Under the pieces are notes generated by a model. It did not search any database. It was not told where the DNA came from and worked only from the letters and a program-made list of their open reading frames with translations. A stretch of DNA of 64,000 nucleotides from Diplonema japonicum (taxonomy: Eukaryota > Euglenozoa > Diplonemea > Diplonemida > Diplonemidae), in NCBI GenBank assembly GCA_964019335.1, contig OZ025670.1:496001-560000 (forward strand), written 5' to 3'. Made by a program: the position numbers and the translations under genes. Within the stretch, counting starts at the first letter, position 1. Each line of letters opens with the position of its first letter. Shown here in pieces: positions 38,686-48,017 of the stretch.

Positions 38686-40824
38686 ATGCACTGCGGTGTG
38701 GTAATATTATCGGTGCTGGCGATGGTTGGGCAGGTGAAAGTCACTCCGAGCAAAGTGAGTGTGGGGTCTGGAAGGCCTGCTGTGGTCCAAGTGGTTCTTG
38801 AGTCGGCCCCAACTGGCACAGTCACGCTTGATTTCGCGGGAGGCAGCCACACTATTGTTACACCCAGCGGGGCGGTGTTCACACCCACGAACTGGCAGGC
38901 CTCTAGAACTGTGGTAATTGAAGTTGCGGCAGAGTCCCCTTCTGTCGTTTCTGATGTCAGCATCGGGGTAGCCGTCACTTCTGACGATCCTTACTACAGT
39001 GCGTTGCCTGTCTGGGCGTCGACACCTCTCGTGGCTGTGCTCTACGACCCCGCCGTCCCTTCTATCCTTGTCAGCGTGCTGTCACAGCAAGCTGTCACAA
39101 CTGAGGACGGCGGCACCTTTACATTCACAGCCTCCCTCTCCCAAGCCCCCGCTGCCGATGTCGCTGTGCAGATCCTCGTCAGCCCGCAAGAAGGCACCCC
39201 TTCCCCCAGCAGCCTTGTCTTCACCCCTACCTCCTGGGACACTCCTGCTACCGTTGTCGTGTCGGGTGTTGACGACGCGGTGACAGACGGCAACGTCCCG
39301 TACACTGTCACTCTCACGTGCACAGGTGGTGCCTTCGACGGTGCCGCAGCAACCATCGACCTCATCAACGCCGACAACGAAGCCGTAGCCGTGTCCCTGC
39401 AGCCCGACACCCTTGCAACGTACGAGGCAGGCGGGACCTCGTCCACCGAGGTGTCCCTACGGTCGCAGCCTCTTGCCGACGTCAGAATCGTCGTTTCTGG
39501 CGTCGTCGAGAGAGAGGGCGCGATCGCGGGGAAGCACCCCCTTGTCTTCACTCCAGCCAACTACCACGTTGCACAGTTGCTGACCATCCGGGGCACCGAT
39601 GACCTCACCATGGACGGCGACCAGTGGTACAACCTCACGCTGACCGCCTTGAGCACTGACGCCAGGTGGAACGGGGTGCAAAAGCAGCTTCGTGTCGGCA
39701 ACATCGACAATGACGGGTTCAGGCACGTGCGCTTCACACCCACAAAGGTACTGGGGGTCCCCGGTGGTGCATGGAGGCAAGTGGCACTGGCACAGTTGCG
39801 TTTCCAAGCAATGTCGTCAGAAGGATTGAAAGACGTGCCGACAGGGACGGGCACAGCCGCAACATGCTATTCCTCCACAGGGCAGTGCACAAGGGATGTG
39901 GACGTGCTTAGCGAGGGCGGCGAATGGCAAGGCATGTTGGGTTACTCCGTTGACATCACCTTTGCACGTCCCATGTCCGTGTGTTCCCATTCATATGTAA
40001 CCGCGGGCTTCGCAAGCGAGGCATCGGATCCTGTGATGTGGGAGCTGTCAGGCAAGCGCGACGGGGAGCAAGAGTGGTCTGTGCTGTACGAGACACCCTC
40101 GCCTCTCAACACTTCAGGCTTGGGGAGGAACACTGCGGTGCCTGCCCATTCCATCTGCCCCATCAACATCGTAAGGAAGTACACCGACACTCTAAAGCAG
40201 ACTACGAATGCGCCGACGATGACAGCACCAGTTACAGTGTCCCCGAAAACATCGTCACCCCTGCAGAATGTGGGGAACAGCAGCACACCATCGGCTGGAG
40301 GCGACCCTCCCACGATGGAGAAGACGCCAGGAGCAAACCCTGTGGCATCACCGAAAGAGGACGAGGAAGACGGGATGTGGTTGATAGTGTCGTTGGTGAT
40401 CGGCACGCTGCTTGTGATGTGCGGGTTGTTGTTGTTGTGGTACAGGACACGGCAGGCGTCTGCAGGCAAACCGCCAAACGCCCTGCCACAGTGCTACGCA
40501 GAGCCTGGTGACAACACCTACACCATTATAGAAGTGGTAGAGAGATCACCTGAGCCACTGATGACACCCACACCGCTGGCGAATACACGTGATGACAGTT
40601 CCATAGCCTCGAGCGAGGGAGGGTACGGGGGGTACAGGCCACCGCGCCGATTGAACACCATGCCAGCCTATGTGGGTTCGATGAGAAAGCCTTCCATGCC
40701 TGCGAAAGACTCTCCTCGTAATTCCCCTCTCCGGTCACCGCGCCAGGCCTTTACCCGGATGGGCTCCATCAGGCCCACACACAAAACCAACATCGACAGC
40801 TTTGTCCCCTTAAGTTGTATGTAA
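38686..40824 (+). CDS. Surface receptor-like protein: beta-sandwich repeats, F5/8-type domain, one TM
   Basis: 712 residues. Residues 1-16 form a signal peptide. Three ~100-residue repeats (about 17-125, 127-227, 230-335) share the pattern VFTP.NW....V.V.G.DD...DG...Y...L...D..Y/W......V.N.DN, like Calx-beta-type sandwiches in marine microbial adhesins. Residues ~338-480 resemble a discoidin/F5-8 C domain: VRFTPTK...W.QVALAQLRF at the start, then DITFARP and DPVMWELSGKRDGEQEWSVL. A Thr/Ser/Pro-rich stalk precedes the TM helix (about 564-586) and a ~125-residue Ser/Pro/Arg cytosolic tail. It probably binds an extracellular ligand or carbohydrate. The 48-nt segment at 39748-39795 looks intron-like but encodes conserved domain sequence, so it is kept. 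Confidence 0.75.
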   Translation: MHCGVVILSVLAMVGQVKVTPSKVSVGSGRPAVVQVVLESAPTGTVTLDFAGGSHTIVTPSGAVFTPTNWQASRTVVIEVAAESPSVVSDVSIGVAVTSDDPYYSALPVWASTPLVAVLYDPAVPSILVSVLSQQAVTTEDGGTFTFTASLSQAPAADVAVQILVSPQEGTPSPSSLVFTPTSWDTPATVVVSGVDDAVTDGNVPYTVTLTCTGGAFDGAAATIDLINADNEAVAVSLQPDTLATYEAGGTSSTEVSLRSQPLADVRIVVSGVVEREGAIAGKHPLVFTPANYHVAQLLTIRGTDDLTMDGDQWYNLTLTALSTDARWNGVQKQLRVGNIDNDGFRHVRFTPTKVLGVPGGAWRQVALAQLRFQAMSSEGLKDVPTGTGTAATCYSSTGQCTRDVDVLSEGGEWQGMLGYSVDITFARPMSVCSHSYVTAGFASEASDPVMWELSGKRDGEQEWSVLYETPSPLNTSGLGRNTAVPAHSICPINIVRKYTDTLKQTTNAPTMTAPVTVSPKTSSPLQNVGNSSTPSAGGDPPTMEKTPGANPVASPKEDEEDGMWLIVSLVIGTLLVMCGLLLLWYRTRQASAGKPPNALPQCYAEPGDNTYTIIEVVERSPEPLMTPTPLANTRDDSSIASSEGGYGGYRPPRRLNTMPAYVGSMRKPSMPAKDSPRNSPLRSPRQAFTRMGSIRPTHKTNIDSFVPLSCM

Positions 40825-41779
40825 ACAGGAAAAATAATAAAATCAAATGAACCTCCCCTTGCAGCTACTCACCGTGAGGTTCGCCAGGGCACTCGTCAGG
40901 GAAGTCTATATAGGCTGACTTTTTAAAACTATCGGGGGGGGGGGGGAAGGGGGGTAATATTATACTAAAGGGTAGGCTCTCTTCTTTCTCTTTCTTTCTT
41001 TCTTATTTGCGTGCAGGGAGAAGAGTACAAGAAACATTATGCGCTTTTGATGTATCAGTCCTGGTGCTGGGTGTGAAGAGGCTAGGTAAGATTTGGAAAA
41101 ATTAAGTGAGTATCCAGAACATATCAGCCTCTTTTCTTTTTTTACTTTGTCCATTTTTGTAAGTAGTGCTGGGGCGAGAATTCGCTGGAATTTGGTACTG
41201 TGTGCTATTTGTTTCTTTTTTTCTTTTTTTTTTTCCTTCCACCCTTTTGTCTTTTCTTCTTTTCTTTTTTTTTTCTTCTTCTTTTGCTGCTTTTACTTCG
41301 AAGGAGCTTTTCATCTAAGCAAGCAAGATTTTCATAAGAAAATAAAAAAAAGAGAAGAAAAGAAAAGAGGGGGGAATAGATAAAGTACAAGTGAACACAC
41401 GTGTCACTTAGATCCTTTTTTTGGGGGGGGGTGGAAAATGAAATGTGCAATTGTTTTTTTTTTCTCTTGAAATGAATACTTAAAGACAGGGAGGGCCTCA
41501 CAAGTTCACTCAGAACTATAGGTACAGCCGATTAACGTGCGTAAAAATTGCTTTGTCCTCTTTTCTACTAGTTCCCCAAAGCAAGAAAGAAGAAAAAAAG
41601 AAGAATAAAGATATCACCCCCCTCTCACCCCCCCTTTTTTTTCTTTTACATAAGTACTAATAGCAAATTCATAGATTTGGAAACTCCTACCCATTTCTTT
41701 CACACCCTCTCCCGTATTTCGTGGGCTAACTGGTCCTTTAGTTCCTTTACGTCTTCTTCTTCTTCTTCTTTTTTTTTTT
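40825..41779 (+). other. Intergenic region without recognised gene
   Basis: T/C- and A-rich DNA with short complex stretches (40840-40920, 41490-41560). No open frame, tRNA or repeat is recognised until the foldback element begins at 41780. Confidence 0.5.
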
Positions 41780-42457
41780 GAGAGAAACTACAAACACGAC
41801 AACCAAATGAAAATTTTCCACCGTTCAAGCCAACGCGAATTTCATTTTCCACCAAACACGGTAACCCAATTTTATTTTTCCACCAAAAATGATACCCTAA
41901 TTTCGATTTCCACCAAACACGGAAACCCAATTTCAATTTTCCACCGTTCCCTGTAAACCATCAAAATTTTCCTTTAGGAAACCTAATTTCGAATTTCCAC
42001 CAAACACGGAACCTTTCGCATTTCGGGGGGCTTGAGGTTATCTTCACACAGGACCCTGACAGAAGGCGGGCGGGGGGGTGGCGAAATACATTAAACGCCA
42101 AGCGGCGACCCGCAAACACTTGGGAAGGAGATCCAAGTGGTTCTTGTGCCCCGCGGGCCACAGCACAAATGTGGGCGCAGGGTGTTTTCAACACATCCAA
42201 CCCTGCAGCACACTCAACCCCCCCCCCCCCCCCCCCACCGTGGTGGTGGAAATAATTTTCGAAGTTACCGTGGAAGGTGGAAAAAGCCTTGGTAGTTACC
42301 GTGGATGGTGGAAATATTTTGAAAACGTGTTTGGTGGATATGAAATTGCAAGTTTCCGTGAACAATAGAGAAATATATTCGAGTTACCGTGGACAAAGGG
42401 CAAAAAACAGGTTACAGAGTTTGGTGGAAAATCCAAATTCGCTTGTCGTGTTTGTAG

Positions 42458-42465
<8 letters not shown>
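41780..42465. mobile_element. 686-bp foldback element built of ~31-bp repeats
   Basis: The ends are inverted: 41780-41802 and the reverse complement of 42443-42465 agree at 22 of 23 bases (core CTACAAACACGACAA). Inside, the left arm (to ~42020) consists of about six degenerate ~31-bp units with TTTCCACCAAACACGG and AACCCAATTT. The right arm (~42240-42440) holds the complementary units (GTTACCGTGG, GGTGGAAA). The ~220-bp centre is unrelated to the arms. There is no coding capacity. This is the layout of foldback or satellite-armed MITE elements. T-rich runs flank both ends, hiding any target duplication. Confidence 0.75.
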
Positions 42466-42494
<29 letters not shown>

Positions 42495-42555
42495 CCTCCT
42501 TCTTTACTTCAGTTTTATTAAAACCTCACGTTCACCGGGCCCCGTTGTGGTCTTG

Positions 42556-42588
<33 letters not shown>

Positions 42589-43139
42589 GATAAGGTAGAA
42601 AGATATCACGTTTCTTTGGTTTCTTTGGGAGGGGGGACCACGTGGTGTGGAGGACCGACCATCATAACCTTTTGCGTCAAGCTTTCCATTCTGCAAGCCT
42701 TGCTCCAGAAAGGTGGTACTTGTCCTGTATAGGCACGAAGGTTATGATACCTTACTTATGGAAAGGGGGGGGGGGGGGGGGGGGAGGACTTCCCTTAATT
42801 GTCCTTATTCACTGTTATTTGTCCCCCAATCGAATCGAGAAAGAGAGAAGGGAAGGAAAGAATGGAAAAAAAAAGAAGAAGAAAAAGAAAAGAATGTTCA
42901 AGCCTCCACTCGTATTCATCTCGTTAGTACTGTTTTCTTCTTATTTCGTTCCTTTTTCTTCGGCAACCTTTCAACCCGACTCAATTGCATAGTAGTCGTT
43001 TGCACAGCACCTTGTTGATCAAGGCGAATATTTTATTTTGCGCCTAAATGTGGTCTGGTTTTTTTTTTTTTTTTTATTTTCTCTTCTTCCCACCCTTGCC
43101 CCTTCATTTTTCACATCTCTAAAGGGGAAATATTGAGAG
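42466..43139 (+). other. Intergenic region
   Basis: T and G runs, plus a complex stretch at 42610-42755 in which ATCATAACCTT (42661-42671) is repeated inverted at 42738-42748. No gene is recognised. Confidence 0.4.
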
Positions 43140-43868
43140 ATGTTGCACCGCACTGGTGTGTGCCTGTGGTCGGTCCCCAACTACAAAGGAGCATTTGTGA
43201 GCAAGTCGTGGGGCAACAACGCAGCAGTGATCAACAGGAACAAGAATTTGCATGACTCGTCGTTGGTACGGGGGAAGACAAAGGGAAGGGGCGGCGACAG
43301 CAACAGAAGCATGATGAAGCTGGCGAAGAGCTTTGCGGACAGCCCTTCCCACAGTGCGGTCTCCTCAATGTCTGAGGAGTTAATGCTACACGAAGGGGAC
43401 CTTGACAGGGTGCTCCAGCATCTAATCGTGATCTTACAAAAGCAGATCGACATCTCTGGGAAGGGCGAGGCACCCCAGCGACGCATCCTTGCAGAGACCT
43501 TCCTCTCGGGCACCACGCGAGAAGTGCATTGGGCACGCTACAGTTTCCTCACTTGGAAGGACACCTACAAACTGGTTGACACTGGGTACCTGCCAGGCGA
43601 AGCGTCCCGTATCAACCCCAACAGAGACGAAATCCTCTTCAGGATCAAACGCCATTTCAAGGCCCGCCGTGTTAACCTCACGCTGGACCAGTTCACCTCT
43701 CACCCGCCAGGCTTCTCTTGCTACCTCAGCTGGGCCGCTGAAGATGACCACCTCGCCCTCACCCCAGAGGGGCAGGCCGTTTCCATCCCCAGAGTCGACT
43801 GGGTTCAGAAAATGAGAAATTACACCCGGAAGGGCGTCGGCCACGGCCAATCCCAAACCGCAATATAG
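43140..43868 (+). CDS. Hypothetical protein, 242 residues
   Basis: Single exon, GC content and codon use like the neighbouring genes. The N-terminus (MLHRTGVCLWSVPNYKGAFVSKSWG) is weakly hydrophobic and basic and could be a targeting peptide. Residues ~80-110 may be helical. The centre has an aromatic-rich stretch (HWARYSFLTWKDTYKLVDTGY), and the end is basic. No domain is recognised. It lies 140 bases before the EEP nuclease gene. Confidence 0.6.
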   Translation: MLHRTGVCLWSVPNYKGAFVSKSWGNNAAVINRNKNLHDSSLVRGKTKGRGGDSNRSMMKLAKSFADSPSHSAVSSMSEELMLHEGDLDRVLQHLIVILQKQIDISGKGEAPQRRILAETFLSGTTREVHWARYSFLTWKDTYKLVDTGYLPGEASRINPNRDEILFRIKRHFKARRVNLTLDQFTSHPPGFSCYLSWAAEDDHLALTPEGQAVSIPRVDWVQKMRNYTRKGVGHGQSQTAI

Positions 43869-44002
43869 ACGGAACAAAACAAAAAAAAAAAAGCGTCCCA
43901 GCAGCAGCAGTGTTTTTTCTCACTTTTTTCTTCTCGCAGTGTTTCAGTTCTATTATTGTTCACCCCCCTTCTCCTAGTTTTCCTGATTTGACGCAACGTG
44001 CA

Positions 44003-44003
44003 G
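44003..44003 (+). promoter_or_regulatory. Putative trans-splice acceptor AG
   Basis: A pyrimidine-rich leader (43905-43985) is followed by GTGCAG at 43998-44003 and an ATG at 44009. Use of this AG excludes the longer upstream frame. Confidence 0.45.
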
Positions 44004-44008
44004 GCAAT

Positions 44009-44986
44009 ATGAAAACAAGCGCTGGTCTCGCCTCTGCCGCTGCGGTGGTGTGTATGTTGGGCCGTTTGGTCTCAAAGCCCTTTGAGCCCGTTGGCTCGAA
44101 ACTAGAGTCCGTCGAGAATGGGTTGAACGTGGCGTCGTTCAATGTGCTGTGCAGGAGTTTCGAGCGCAGGTCGTACGGGACGTACGTAAAAGAGGAATAT
44201 AGGACGTGGGCATACAGAAAGGCGCTGATTCAAAAACTGCTTCCAGGTCTGGGATGTGACCTCCTGGCCATCCAAGAAGCGGAGATCGGCACCTTTGAAG
44301 AAGACTTCGATTTCATGGCCGAGGCAGGCTTCGCAGCCATCAAGCCTTATGACAAAGAGGCCGAGAAGGGCAGGGTGCTGGCAAAGCCTGCAGTGTTCTA
44401 CGACGAAAGCAAAATGACACTCATTTGGCACAACTACCGCTCGCGGGTGCTGCTGGCCGCGTTCAAGCTCAACGACAGCGACAAAGTCGTGTACTTGGCG
44501 AACTGCCACTTTGAAGGACACCCAATGAAGGGAGCCGCACGCTTCCAGCAGTTGAAGTCGGCGTTGAAGTACACTCAAAACCACCAGAAGCAGATAGGGA
44601 TCCCTCATGACAAAGCGAACCTCATTGTGTGTGGCGACTTCAATTCTGATCAGTACGGCAGCGTGTGCACTGCGCTGCGTGAGGGTGGGCTCAAAGCGGA
44701 CTTTAAAGACAACTGGAACCCAGATGAAGTGGTAACCCCGAAAGATTTCGAACATCCCTTTAAATTCAAGGACGTCTATCCCAAACCAGTTCCTACCTTT
44801 CTCGGATCACGTCCCGTTCCTAGCTGCATTGATTTTATTTTCACCACAGACACCTTCTCCGTGGCGGCCACGCGCACTCCTCTTACCGCCTCACAGCTCG
44901 GATCTTCTGTTCTCGAAGGAGGCGCCCCGAATTCTTGGCACCCCAGCGATCACTTCCCAGTTGCTGCGTCCCTTACCTTTAATTAG
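44009..44986 (+). CDS. Endonuclease/exonuclease/phosphatase (EEP) family, CCR4/nocturnin-like
   Basis: 325 residues. An N-terminal hydrophobic/small-residue stretch (about 4-22) could be a signal anchor or mitochondrial presequence. EEP motifs are complete: VASFNVLC (Asn), LAIQEAE (Glu), ANCHFEG (substrate His), CGDFNSD (Asp, Asn), CIDFIF (Asp) and SDHFPV (Asp-His). The FNVLC plus QE block is typical of the CCR4/nocturnin/angel group of deadenylases and phosphatases, but other EEP phosphodiesterases remain possible. Catalysis is Mg2+-dependent phosphodiester or phosphate hydrolysis. No leucine-rich repeat domain is attached, unlike CCR4. Confidence 0.87.
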   Translation: MKTSAGLASAAAVVCMLGRLVSKPFEPVGSKLESVENGLNVASFNVLCRSFERRSYGTYVKEEYRTWAYRKALIQKLLPGLGCDLLAIQEAEIGTFEEDFDFMAEAGFAAIKPYDKEAEKGRVLAKPAVFYDESKMTLIWHNYRSRVLLAAFKLNDSDKVVYLANCHFEGHPMKGAARFQQLKSALKYTQNHQKQIGIPHDKANLIVCGDFNSDQYGSVCTALREGGLKADFKDNWNPDEVVTPKDFEHPFKFKDVYPKPVPTFLGSRPVPSCIDFIFTTDTFSVAATRTPLTASQLGSSVLEGGAPNSWHPSDHFPVAASLTFN

Positions 44987-45105
44987 CACAGCGTTCAAGG
45001 GGCACGGGGAGCATGGTACCTATCCAACATGCGTGCTCACTCGGAATGTCCACTGTCTGTGTTATTACAGTTTTGTTTTTAGGTATTTCTCGTACTTTAT
45101 TTGCA

Positions 45106-45106
45106 G
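45106..45106 (+). promoter_or_regulatory. Putative trans-splice acceptor AG
   Basis: TACTTTATTTGCAG ends at 45106, 18 bases before the ABCF start codon; a clear pyrimidine tract and AG. Confidence 0.5.
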
Positions 45107-45124
45107 GCATTACAAAGACACAAA

Positions 45125-47199
45125 ATGGGAAAAGGATGTGGTAAGAAGAAGAAGACCCCTGCCCCTTCGGGGAAGAAGGCCGATAAGAAAGAGGAGGAGG
45201 CGCCCTCCACCAAGGGAGGTGCCATGTCGAAGACCGGTGCCGTCACCAACTACGCGCCCCCCAACTACGACGAGCAGGACAGGAACGTCAAGGTTAAGTC
45301 TGTCGATATCAACTACCACGGGAACAACATTCTTGTTGAGGCTGAGCTGAACCTTGTTCAGGGCAGGCGTTATGGTATGTGAAATGTGCACAACGCAAAC
45401 CAACAGGTCTGCTTGGGTCCAACGGGTGCGGTAAGTCAACCCTGCTGAACGTGATGGGAGCAGGCGAGATCGAGATGCCTCCCAGGGTGAACGTCTTCCA
45501 CTTGAAGGAAGAGGTTGGTGCCACTTCGGTGTCTGTCTTGGAGACCGTGATTTCCGCTTCTGACGAGCAGGAGAAGCTTGAGAGGGTATGTTTGGTTACA
45601 TGGCGACAAACTTACACGCAGGAACTCGACGAGCTTCAGAACATGGGCGATGATGACCAGGCGCAGCTTCGCATGGATGAGATCTACGAGAGGCTTGACG
45701 AGCTCGAGGCTGACCCTGCTGAGTACAGGGCCGCCCGTATTCTTGCCGGTCTGGGTTTCACTCAGCCCATGCAAGAGCGACCCACTTCCTCGTACTCTGG
45801 TGGTTGGAGGATGCGTGTCGCACTTGCCCAAGCCCTGTTCATCAACCCTTCTCTCCTGCTTCTTGACGAGCCCACCAACCATCTTGACATTGAGGCCATC
45901 GTGTGGCTTGAGAAGTACCTCGCTGCGTTCAAGGGCATCCTCCTCATGACTTCCCACTCTCAGGATTTCATGAACGCCATCTGCACCAATGTCCTCCGAA
46001 TGAGCAAGGGTGCTCTCACATACTACACAGGTAACTACGACTCCTACGTGCAGCAGAGGGCTGCCAACGAAGAGAACCAGCAGAAGAAGAGAGACAGTGA
46101 GCAGGCGCAGATTGCCCACATGAAGGACTACATTGCTAGGTTCGGTCACGGTTCCGCGAAGCTTGCCAAGCAGGCTCAGTCGAAGGAGAAGGTGCTTGAG
46201 AAGATGATGAGGGGCGGTCTCACTGACGAGATCGAGAGGGACGCACAGGTTAACTTTTATTTCCCCGACGGCGGTAAGCTTCCCCCTCCCGTCATTGCCT
46301 TCAACGACGTGGGATTCAAGTACCCCTCCATGGACAAGCCGCTGTACTCGGACGTGAACTTCGGTATCGATCTTGACTCGAAGATCTGCCTTGTCGGACC
46401 CAACGGTGCTGGTAAGACTACCCTCATGCAAATGATCACCGGTGAGCTCGAGGAGACTGATGGGTACATCCAGCGTAACCCCCACACTGTTATCGCGAGG
46501 TTCGCGCAGCACGCCGTCGACCAGCTTCCCCTTGACAAGAACCCCATGGAGGTATTACATCTTTGCACAACACCATACACTGCCCACAGTACCACGCTGC
46601 GGAGTACCCCGACACCAAAGACGACACCCAGCACAGGTCTTGGCTTGGGAGGTTTGGTATCTCTGGTAAGGCACAGACTAAGGTTATGGGCGAGCTCAGT
46701 GACGGGCAGAAGTCGCGTGTCACCCTCAGCTGGATGGCGAGGAAAGAACCCCACATTATCCTCCTTGACGAACCTACCAACCATTTGGACATGGTATCTG
46801 CATCACACACCTTTAATGCCCACAGGATTCTATCGATGCTCTTGCATCTGGTCTGAACGAGTTCAACGGTGGTGTTGTCCTGATTTCTCACGACATGAGA
46901 CTGATTGCACAGGTATCATATGCCCCCACCATATTGTTATCGGCCGCTGGCCGAAGTGTAGTTCCCATGGTCTAGTTGGTTATGACGTCGCCTTAACACG
47001 GCGAAGGTCTCCGGTTCGAACCCGGATGGGAATATTTTTTTGCCAAGCAGAACAACTGAAAAAATAAAACCAGGTTTGTGCTGAGATCTGGATTTCGGAA
47101 AATGGTTCCGTGACCCGTTTCAAGGGAGAGATCGCTGACTACAAGAAGCACGTTGAGAAGAGGATCGATGCTGCTTTCAAGAAGCTGAACAAGAAATAA
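45125..47199 (+). CDS. ABCF-type ATPase (ABCF2/ARB1-like) hosting a tRNA gene
   Basis: Soluble twin-ATPase ABC protein of the translation/ribosome-biogenesis class. Exons 45125-45374, 45407-45585, 45622-46551, 46590-46793, 46826-46912 and 47074-47199. Introns are 32, 36, 38, 32 and 161 nt; all phases fit, and the first splits a Gly codon. NBD1 has [18 protein letters not shown] and [15 protein letters not shown]2 has [18 protein letters not shown] and [11 protein letters not shown]. The inter-domain linker includes the charged helices typical of ABCF. The N-terminus is Lys-rich ([10 protein letters not shown]), as in ABCF2/ARB1, a 60S biogenesis factor. The last intron (46913-47073) contains an entire tRNA-Val gene and is four times longer than the others. 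Confidence 0.93.
46961..47034 (+). tRNA. tRNA-Val (anticodon AAC), inside an intron
   Basis: Acceptor GTTCCCA pairs with TGGGAAT (first pair G-T), discriminator A. D arm from TGGTCTAGTTGGTTATGA, anticodon stem TCGCC/GGCGA with loop TTAACAC (anticodon AAC), T arm TCCGG-TTCGAAC-CCGGA. A and B boxes are intact, and six or more T follow directly, a Pol III terminator. It is on the same strand as, and wholly within, the final intron of the ABCF gene, 48 bases from the donor and 39 bases before the acceptor. Confidence 0.95.
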
Positions 47200-47785
47200 A
47201 TATCTTTTTGATCATTTCTCTACTACTGAAACATAAATTAAATTTCTTCTTCCATCTGTTTTTTTCTTTATTTTCTTTTCATTTTTCTTTTCTACCCTTA
47301 TCTTCGTTTGTGATTTAAAAAAGGCAATTAACACGGAAGAAAAGCAAAGCAAAAAAAAAAAAAAAGTAAAAGAAAATCCCTCCATCTCAGATCTCAATTC
47401 TCCTTCTGTGTGACTTCGAGACGAGCATGAGATGACGGTGTCCCTACCCGTTTCCCTATTTATATTTGTGGTTCTCTTTTTTACGTTGCTATCCCTCCCC
47501 TTTTAATCACACCACATGACCTTCATTTCCATCATTTAGAAAAAAAGGACTCGCGTCCTTTGGCACCTTCCCTTCCCATCACTTAATGAAAGAAAAGGAA
47601 GAAAAAAAAGAGAGAAAAAGAAAGGGGGAGAATAGAGTGAAAATTAAGCAAAGGTTAAAGAGAAATAATACAAAAAAAAACTAGAAAAGGGAAAATGGCA
47701 ACATTTCGTTTCCTTTTCAGTCAGCCTTTCTCCTTGTTGTTCTGTCGTCCTTTACTTCTTTTTCCTCTTTGTTTTTCCCCCTTCT

Positions 47786-47830
<45 letters not shown>

Positions 47831-48017
47831 TCTTTTTTAGTTACCTCTCCGTTTCCCCCCGTCCCAACCCTCCACCCCCCTTTTTTTGGTCATTTTCCTT
47901 TGTTTTTCCTTGGTGAGATCGTTGCTAACATTCTTCCTCATCATAGTGCTTTCCTTACCCTTTTCGTATTAACCTCATCTACTTTCTTTCTAACATGACA
48001 TAGAAGATCGAAGACAA
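47200..48017 (+). other. Intergenic spacer
   Basis: A/G-rich then T/C-rich DNA with about 40 T near 47787-47827. No gene is seen. The pyrimidine-rich end (47880-48000) leads to the next start codon. Confidence 0.55.

Noticed and set aside
39748-39795. A 48-nt GTACTG...CACAG segment resembling an intron in the surface receptor gene
   Set aside because: It encodes the conserved W.QVALAQ strand of the discoidin-like domain, so removing it would break the fold.
45436-46512. 358-codon minus-strand frame opposite the ABCF gene
   Set aside because: Antisense of two canonical ATPase domains; its Leu/Val/His-rich translation is what the complementary codons would give.
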